This document shows, in pieces, positions 55,701 through 60,000 of a DNA stretch of 60,000 nt. Source of the stretch: Membranipora membranacea (Eukaryota > Bryozoa > Gymnolaemata > Cheilostomatida > Membraniporidae); the NCBI GenBank assembly GCA_914767715.1, contig OU612071.1:13253493-13313492 (forward strand), given 5' to 3'. Each line of letters starts with the position of its first letter. Position 1 is the stretch's first letter. The translations under genes and the position numbers were made by a program. The notes under the pieces are model-generated. The model did no database searches. It saw only the letters and a list, made by a program, of their open reading frames with translations, and was not told where the DNA came from.

Positions 55701-56836
55701 TCATCTTCTCATCTGTAGTCAGTTACATTGACAATAGCATGAAATAAACCAAACCAATGTGTCAATATCAAATTATGGTTTTTCAATCCCAATCTTATCT
55801 AAAACAAAAATTCCCGCTTCATGACCTGATGACAGGTCTTGAGCTAAAATATATGAGTCAAGCGCATTAAACTATAGTTGTGCTTTCGGGGATGTGATAA
55901 TTGGTTGGGTAAACGCGATCAAGAGGGGACAACCTTAGTGGTTGAGAAAAGTTGAGGCCAATTTTCATTTTAGTAATGATTATGGTATATAAGCTGTGTT
56001 TATAGGCTATTTAATAGATTGCCATGGTGTTCTTAAAGGGCAACCAGGGTTTCAAACAACTTCTCATTGGCCCTCATTGATTAATAGCAGATTGCACCTT
56101 CTGCAAAGGGAAATAGACAAAATCTAATTCGGATGATTATTCAGCCAGAATTCTTCTGAAACATTTCACCCATCAGGTACTCAAACTCAACTAAAATGGA
56201 ATACCACAGGGCAGTTTCCTGTTCCTGTTATAATTTAGCCTGTGCTCTATCATCATTACAGCAATATCTTGGAACCTCCCCTAAACCGAAGTGTTACCTA
56301 GCTTAGAGTCAGCAACTAGTTTGACTTTTGCTTCGCGTAATGCACAAAGCTGATGCTGCCTAGCACATTATTTACTACCCATTAATGCAATGCTGCGAAA
56401 CCTTGGTTGCCCTTCAACAAGACTGAGACCTTCAATACAATGCCAAATATGGGAGGCCTTACTATAGCTGTAATATCGGCGTCTGATAGCTTGCCAACAT
56501 CATTATCATTCTTTTCACAGGAAATATGTGCCAGAGTTGAAGGACTACCCAACAGAGTACATATATGAGCCGTGGAAAGCCTCCCTCGGTGTACAGAAAG
56601 CTTGTAAATGTGTGATAGGAAAGGACTACCCCCACCCTATAGTGGACCATGATACAGCTAAAAAAGAAAACTTGGAGAGAATGGGCAAGGCATACAAGTC
56701 TCAGCCTGCGCCCGTAGGTAAAAATACCAAAAACAATGCAACTAAGACGAAAACGCCTGCGGCAAAACATAAACTTAGCGACAGCTCATCCAAAAGTAAA
56801 GACAGTCCATTGAAGAAAAAACAAAAGCTAAAGTGA
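46764..56836 (+). CDS. CRY/6-4PHR: Cryptochrome / (6-4) photolyase family flavoprotein (10 exons)
   Basis: A FAD blue-light photoreceptor or light-driven DNA repair enzyme acting in the nucleus. Exons: 46,764-46,857; 47,358-47,496; 49,158-49,352; 50,246-50,352; 50,855-51,006; 51,766-51,912; 52,388-52,549; 54,416-54,556; 55,392-55,543; 56,521-56,836. All are GT-AG and sum to 1,605 nt (534 residues plus TGA), of normal length. Photolyase N-domain: [15 protein letters not shown] (10-24). FAD domain: [27 protein letters not shown] (333-347), GWIHHLARH (351-359) with the repair-type histidines H354/H355/H359, and [13 protein letters not shown] (387-399) with N393 facing flavin N5. [20 protein letters not shown] and [10 protein letters not shown] fit (6-4) photolyases better than clock cryptochromes. 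The last 50 residues are Lys/Ser-rich and end KKKQKLK, a likely nuclear localisation signal. The frame stays open upstream to 46,566, but MTTKTE is the likely start. Exon 5 has a second in-frame acceptor after GGGCAG at about 50,885. Repair versus signalling cannot be decided from sequence. Confidence 0.95.
47521..47876 (+). repeat. 37-bp minisatellite, 9.6 copies, in photolyase intron 2
   Basis: Nine full units start exactly every 37 bp (47,521, 47,558, 47,595, 47,632, 47,669, 47,706, 47,743, 47,780, 47,817), and a partial tenth starts at 47,854. The unit core is ACCAATGCATTGTGGGAATG. Complemented, it reads TTCCCACAATGCATTGG, close to the ZNF143/Staf (SBS) consensus as I know it. It also contains TGTGGGAA, the CSL/Su(H) core, intact in six of nine full units. 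It starts 25 bp after the exon 2 donor. Confidence 0.95.
48355..48646. mobile_element. TTAA-type hairpin MITE (H1), copy 1, intron 2
   Basis: A 292-bp fold-back element. The left end, GTTGCGCCTCCCCATATTTG, is the complement of the right end with few mismatches, and pairing continues inward through GTTGTCCCCTCTTTATC. The left flank is TTAA (48,351-48,354) and the right flank TCAA (48,647-48,650), suggesting a TTAA duplication with one mutation. The AT/GC profile is neutral and there is no coding capacity. Confidence 0.8.
48762..48933 (-). mobile_element. tRNA-derived SINE, family C, intron 2
   Basis: On the minus strand: GGAGCGGCCGTGGTGCAATG (head with A box), CCGTGTTCGATTCCCGGCGG (B box), then GTGGCGTCAGGAAGAGCATC, a segment typical of widespread SINE bodies, ending in A8 (T8 on the plus strand). 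About 172 bp, antisense in photolyase intron 2. It is well preserved, so probably young. Confidence 0.8.
51024..51138 (+). repeat. 16-bp minisatellite, about 7 copies, intron 5
   Basis: Unit CACATGATACACTGAT (variants CGCGTGATACGCTGGT and others), 115 bp long, beginning 17 bp after the exon 5 donor. Later units are nearly identical while the first two are diverged, so the array seems to have expanded at its 3' side. Confidence 0.9.
51141..51267. mobile_element. TA-flanked hairpin MITE (127 bp), intron 5
   Basis: Arms of nearly 60 nt (about 51,141-51,196 and 51,212-51,267) fold on each other. Outer ends GTTTATGTGC and its near complement GCTTAAAC, inner arms GGATAGCTGGTAGTTGCATT. TA flanks both ends (51,139-51,140 and 51,268-51,269), fitting Tc1/mariner-type insertion. 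It abuts the 16-bp minisatellite. Confidence 0.75.
52574..52909. mobile_element. TTAA-type hairpin MITE (H1), copy 2, intron 7
   Basis: Same family as 48,355-48,646: CTCCCCATATTTGGTATCAT, CAGTCTAATAAAGAACACCA, CAACCACTGAGGTTGTCC. Left flank TTAA (52,570-52,573), right flank TTAC. About 336 bp; it carries an extra internal stretch relative to copy 1. It starts 24 bp after the exon 7 donor. Confidence 0.8.
53216..54398 (+). repeat. Repeat R4 with about 110-bp direct repeats, split by a transposon
   Basis: Direct repeats of about 110 bp at 53,216-53,327 and 54,294-54,398 (GCAGAGCTAG-type start, ATTGGTTTAA end) flank a core that also occurs unflanked at 57,000-57,307. The core is interrupted at 53,400 by the TTAA element. 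Both pieces lie in photolyase intron 7. Confidence 0.7.
53400..54040. mobile_element. TTAA-target transposon with terminal repeats of about 200 bp
   Basis: A 641-bp element. Outer ends AGAATTTGAGCCTTGGGAGG and CCTCCCAGGGCTCAAATTCT face each other, and the arms (about 53,400-53,595 and 53,845-54,040) agree at roughly nine of ten positions. TTAA is exact on both sides (53,396-53,399 and 54,041-54,044). The uninterrupted target is visible at about 57,062, where a single TTAA stands. TTAA duplication is typical of piggyBac and Kolobok elements. A 107-codon minus-strand frame inside has no transposase motif. Confidence 0.85.
55925..56469. mobile_element. TTAA-type hairpin MITE (H1), copy 3, split, intron 9
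   Basis: The H1 family half from AGAGGGGACAACC to CCTTACTATAGCT, with its left half missing and the remainder interrupted at 56,037-56,413. It ends 51 bp before exon 10. Confidence 0.75.
56037..56413. mobile_element. TTAA-type MITE nested inside the H1 copy
   Basis: A 377-bp element with ends AGGGCAACCAGGGTTTC and GAAACCTTGGTTGCCCT. Left flank TTAA (56,033-56,036), right flank TCAA (56,414-56,417). Removing it restores TTCTTAA joined to CAAGACTG, which aligns with GCTCTTAATTAGACTG of H1 copy 2. Confidence 0.85.
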
Positions 56837-56999
56837 GAACTAGTTTGATGTGCGGTTGTTGTCTTTTTCTCATCTAGAAGCTCTCAGCTTGTAAACTATT
56901 GTTGCTTTTTGTTTGACATTATCTTTTCACCATTTCTACCTCAGACCTAACAAATATAATATTGACACATTACATGTTTCTCTTTCTTAAAATGACAGT

Positions 57000-57307
57000 C
57001 CTACTAGGCCATGTTTGGTACAGTTTGAAATAACTCAGGCTGAAAAGTCATTAGGACATATGAATTAAAGCAGCCTTTGAACCCAATTGCAGTAAAACTT
57101 TTGCAAAGTCTGAATTATTGGATTATAATGGATCATAGTGATTTATTGCCTCCCCCTGACCACTATGATCCACTATGATCCTTGCTCGCACATTAAGAAA
57201 AAAAACTAAATTGCTATTTTCCACAATTTTTACTTGCCCTAAGAACTCACAATATTTTTCTTCACTGGGGTAATATATCCACTTTTCTAATAGGACTGAC
57301 CCTTTAA
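57000..57307 (+). repeat. Repeat R4, uninterrupted copy
   Basis: Core of the repeat split at 53.2-54.4 kb: CCTACTAGGCCATGTTTGG, CAGGCTGAAAAGTCATTAGG, CATAGTGATTTATTGCCTCC. It lies in the 3' flank of the photolyase gene. It contains ATTAAA near 57,064, one possible polyadenylation signal; no AATAAA lies close to the stop codon. Confidence 0.7.
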
Positions 57308-59220
57308 ACATTGTTTCAATACATGACCATTTACAAACATTTTGTTTGTTGCACCCGAAACTGTAACCAACAGTTTGAAAGATCTTGTCCTGTAACATAA
57401 ATATAAAGCTGCCTATCAAAATGTTTCCTAGCCTATAGAGTATAGGCTATGGTCGAATTGTCACTGCCAATGGCTGATCAGTACCAGAATCGGTTTTGGC
57501 AAGTTGCTGCACACCAAGTTCGGGTCTTTCATGGCCTCACATCTATGATGCATTCTAGTTTTCTAGAATGGATCACATTCTAAGAACGAGAATTTAGGGC
57601 AACTTGCATCCCTCATTATGGGCAGCCAAATCTTCTGTTTCCTACTAAACAGCAATATGGTTTGTTAGGATAATCAAGCCTCAACTTTACTCTGACATTA
57701 TACAAATGCGGACTGCATCGCAGGTCAAATCCATCTCAGCAATGGTTCGCACATATATTTGATAGTTTGTTAATTTTATTCGGAACTGTAATGTAGTTAA
57801 CAAGAATCAACTAGTAAAGGACTGGCTACACACACCGTATTTTCTTTAGGATATGGGAACTTGTAGATAAGGTACGGCTCGGTCAAGGTGGGCACTGGCC
57901 GTACTAAAAATGTCCTTACCCGATGGAAAATATGTTGTGTGTAGCGACAGCCTTAGACAGTGAAGTTTGACAGACTCTCCCTGGTTGTCTTATAGAACCA
58001 AGTTAGAGCTACGGGCAGGTTCTAGTTACCTGGTTATGATATAACATGGGAAACATATACATCAGCTCACTGAATTAGATTCTTCTCTTAGAATGGAAAT
58101 AGTATCATAGCGTTATACGGTTAGGACACTAAACACAGGGACCCATCTGACTGTTATCTGATTGGCTGTCCCTAGTAGCATGAATAATTAGCCTGAGAAA
58201 TTGTCTTGTTTACAAAATTGCAAACAGTAATTATACCCCTACAGTGCATACTGACTCTCGTGATCTGACTGGGCATGTAGATCACTGATAAACTAGGTTC
58301 TCATTACCACAAAGCGGGTGTCGTAAGGCTAAGTATGCATCATGCGTGACTTGAATTTGCGCATGTGCAAGAACAATGAGTTTAGTTTGGGTTCTGATTG
58401 CAACTTTGGAAAGGGGAAATGGGATGTCTCCTGCATAAACTACTAATCAAATTTAGCTAATAGTGACAGTAGAAGATAACTCTTTCTAACAATTCCGCAC
58501 GCATTTGGGAATTCCGAGGCTCAATTTTGCAGAGATCAGCTCATGCCCAGAGCTGAGCATGCGCAGAATGCCTACAGTGTCGATGATTAGGGCATTTCTA
58601 GATTGCTACTAGGGACTGGCTATTTTTGCAAGCCCTTTGTTTTGCAAAAGAAAGCTAATGATGCTATTCCAGATATGGAATTCAATGACATCAGCTATTA
58701 AAAATTTAAACCTAACCAGTTAGATGATTTGCCATGATATGGTTGAACTTGTGTTTGTTTGTTACGCCCTCATGTTGGTTTATCCATTACTGGGTGTCAG
58801 CCAAGTGATGCACCAAGCAACACTGCTTTATTCCCCTTTAGCATTGGCTTTTTGTAACAAAAACATCGCTCTAACAATACTTAATCGAGCCATCAAATAT
58901 ATTGTGGTATAATAATTATGTTGAATTAGATTGACTTCTTGGTTCAATAGTTCACTTATCGAAACGTTTTGCTAGGGTTGATTTCCATGGGAACTGATCT
59001 GTCCCTTGATGATCGTGACACATCCTGTCATATGGGATGCTCATAAAAGTCTAGTGACATATTGACCCTAAATAGTTTATTTTTGGCAATGTTGGTAAAG
59101 AATGAGTAATTTTGGTCTATTTTCGACATCAACTAATAGTTCCTCAACGCACAAAGTCAGTACCCTGTGAGCGTGAGACAGAGCAACACGATTTAGCAGG
59201 GATCCATTTGGTAATATCGA
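57308..59220. other. Gene-free stretch
   Basis: No exon recognised. 58,085-58,230 matches part of the R3 repeat at 22,970-23,110 (CTAGTAGCATGAATAATTAG, CTTGTTTACAAAATTGC). A short perfect hairpin, CATTCTAG-TTTT-CTAGAATG, lies near 57,551-57,571. Confidence 0.5.
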
Positions 59221-59229
59221 CTTGAAGAA

Positions 59230-59327
59230 ATGGCTTCAGCAAATGTGTATCTTAACACTGGACACACCACACCAGAAGACGTTTATGAAGAAGTGACAGT
59301 CACAATCAGTGACAAGGATCAAAATCA
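59230..59327 (+). CDS. Possible first coding exon of a gene running off the window
   Basis: ATG in a good context (GAAATGG) opens 32 codons up to a donor-like CA|GTATGT; the frame would otherwise stop at 59,335. The peptide contains NVYLNTG and DVYEEVTVTI, i.e. Tyr motifs of the Y-x-x-V/L kind that bind SH2 domains when phosphorylated. I do not recognise the family and cannot place a second exon with confidence. A 61-codon frame at 59,557-59,742 (from MAQVLMSKAI) is open but joins in the wrong phase. Confidence 0.3.
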
Positions 59328-60000
59328 GTATGTATAGTCTATGCTTCATGTAGATCCCAGTGCTCAGAAGTTAGCTAGCATACCAACTTCTAGATGTAAG
59401 AGTCATGAGAAACAATAATATGGTTCAAATCAATGTGAAAATTTGACTGAAGCAATAGCAATTTGGCCTAGTATCCAAACTTTTCGCCCAGTGTGGCAAA
59501 AACTAAACAGTGTTTGCAATGCAATTATACCGTGAAAGGCCGAAACAATAGATTCGATGGCACAGGTTCTTATGTCTAAAGCTATTATACAAGCACTCGA
59601 TAATTCGTCACAGGTTGTTCTTCACTTACAACACCAGCAACAACCCCTTACCATACCTGATGAACTCCACACTGTAGTTGTCAAACTTTTATGTTCGATG
59701 AATTCTGATCCTACTCACATCAACACTGTGTTCAATCAATGATCAAAAAAGCTCATTTCAGGGCTCATCAATCATTTCTTTTCTGTTGAGTATTTTCTTG
59801 TACGGCTACCCTTCCAACAATTGGAATACAACAGAGTTTTCTGTCAAATGGAGTAATTCAGAACATTTGGGTCTTCTTATTCCAGTTATCCTAGAAGAGT
59901 TCTAGCAGAAGCCTTTCCTCCATTTGCTTATCAATAATGCAAATATTGCATGCTTTGGAGATCAAATATCCCGGCAAAATTCAGCGTGCTCTGCAATAGT

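Overview
The window is eukaryotic nuclear DNA from an animal. It is AT-rich, its genes are split by canonical GT-AG introns, and about half of it is transposon debris. Two genes can be read end to end from family knowledge: a diflavin reductase of the NDOR1/Tah18 family and a cryptochrome/(6-4) photolyase of animal type. Together with tRNA-derived SINEs and many non-autonomous DNA transposons, they point to an invertebrate metazoan, possibly an early-branching or marine lineage. The sequence alone does not settle the phylum.

Layout. 1-11.3 kb: no recognisable gene, only dispersed repeats, a LINE scrap, SINEs and small DNA transposons. 11,359-13,646 (+): a three-exon gene for a small secreted protein with a His/Gly/Gln-rich segment and a Cys-rich C-terminus. 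13.6-30.5 kb: repeat-rich. It holds nine copies in all (two tandem; the first at 4.7 kb) of a family of about 220 bp that makes 5-bp target duplications, a 400-bp hAT-like element with an exact 8-bp duplication, LINE debris, and a large inverted duplication at 25.2-29.5 kb. 30,565-32,196 (+): a two-exon gene for a type I membrane protein with a possible actinoporin-like ectodomain. 43,366-33,666 (-): the 13-exon NDOR1-like gene. 46,764-56,836 (+): the 10-exon cryptochrome/(6-4) photolyase. 57-60 kb: repeats and one possible first exon at 59,230.

The two flavoprotein genes are head to head, 3.4 kb apart. The space between them holds a striking double palindrome and a second hairpin beside a CCAAT box. 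The photolyase introns carry nested elements that inserted at TTAA, a TA-flanked hairpin element, a 16-bp minisatellite just inside a splice donor, and a 37-bp minisatellite. Every repeat of the 37-bp array contains a site resembling the ZNF143/Staf motif, overlapping a CSL (Notch-effector) core. That array, the double palindrome, the duplicated splice acceptor in the last NDOR1 intron and the membrane-tethered actinoporin-like protein are the items most worth checking.

The joined exons preserve frame throughout: NDOR1 610 residues, photolyase 534, membrane protein 336, secreted protein 188. Gene boundaries outside the coding exons (UTRs, transcription starts) are inferred only.
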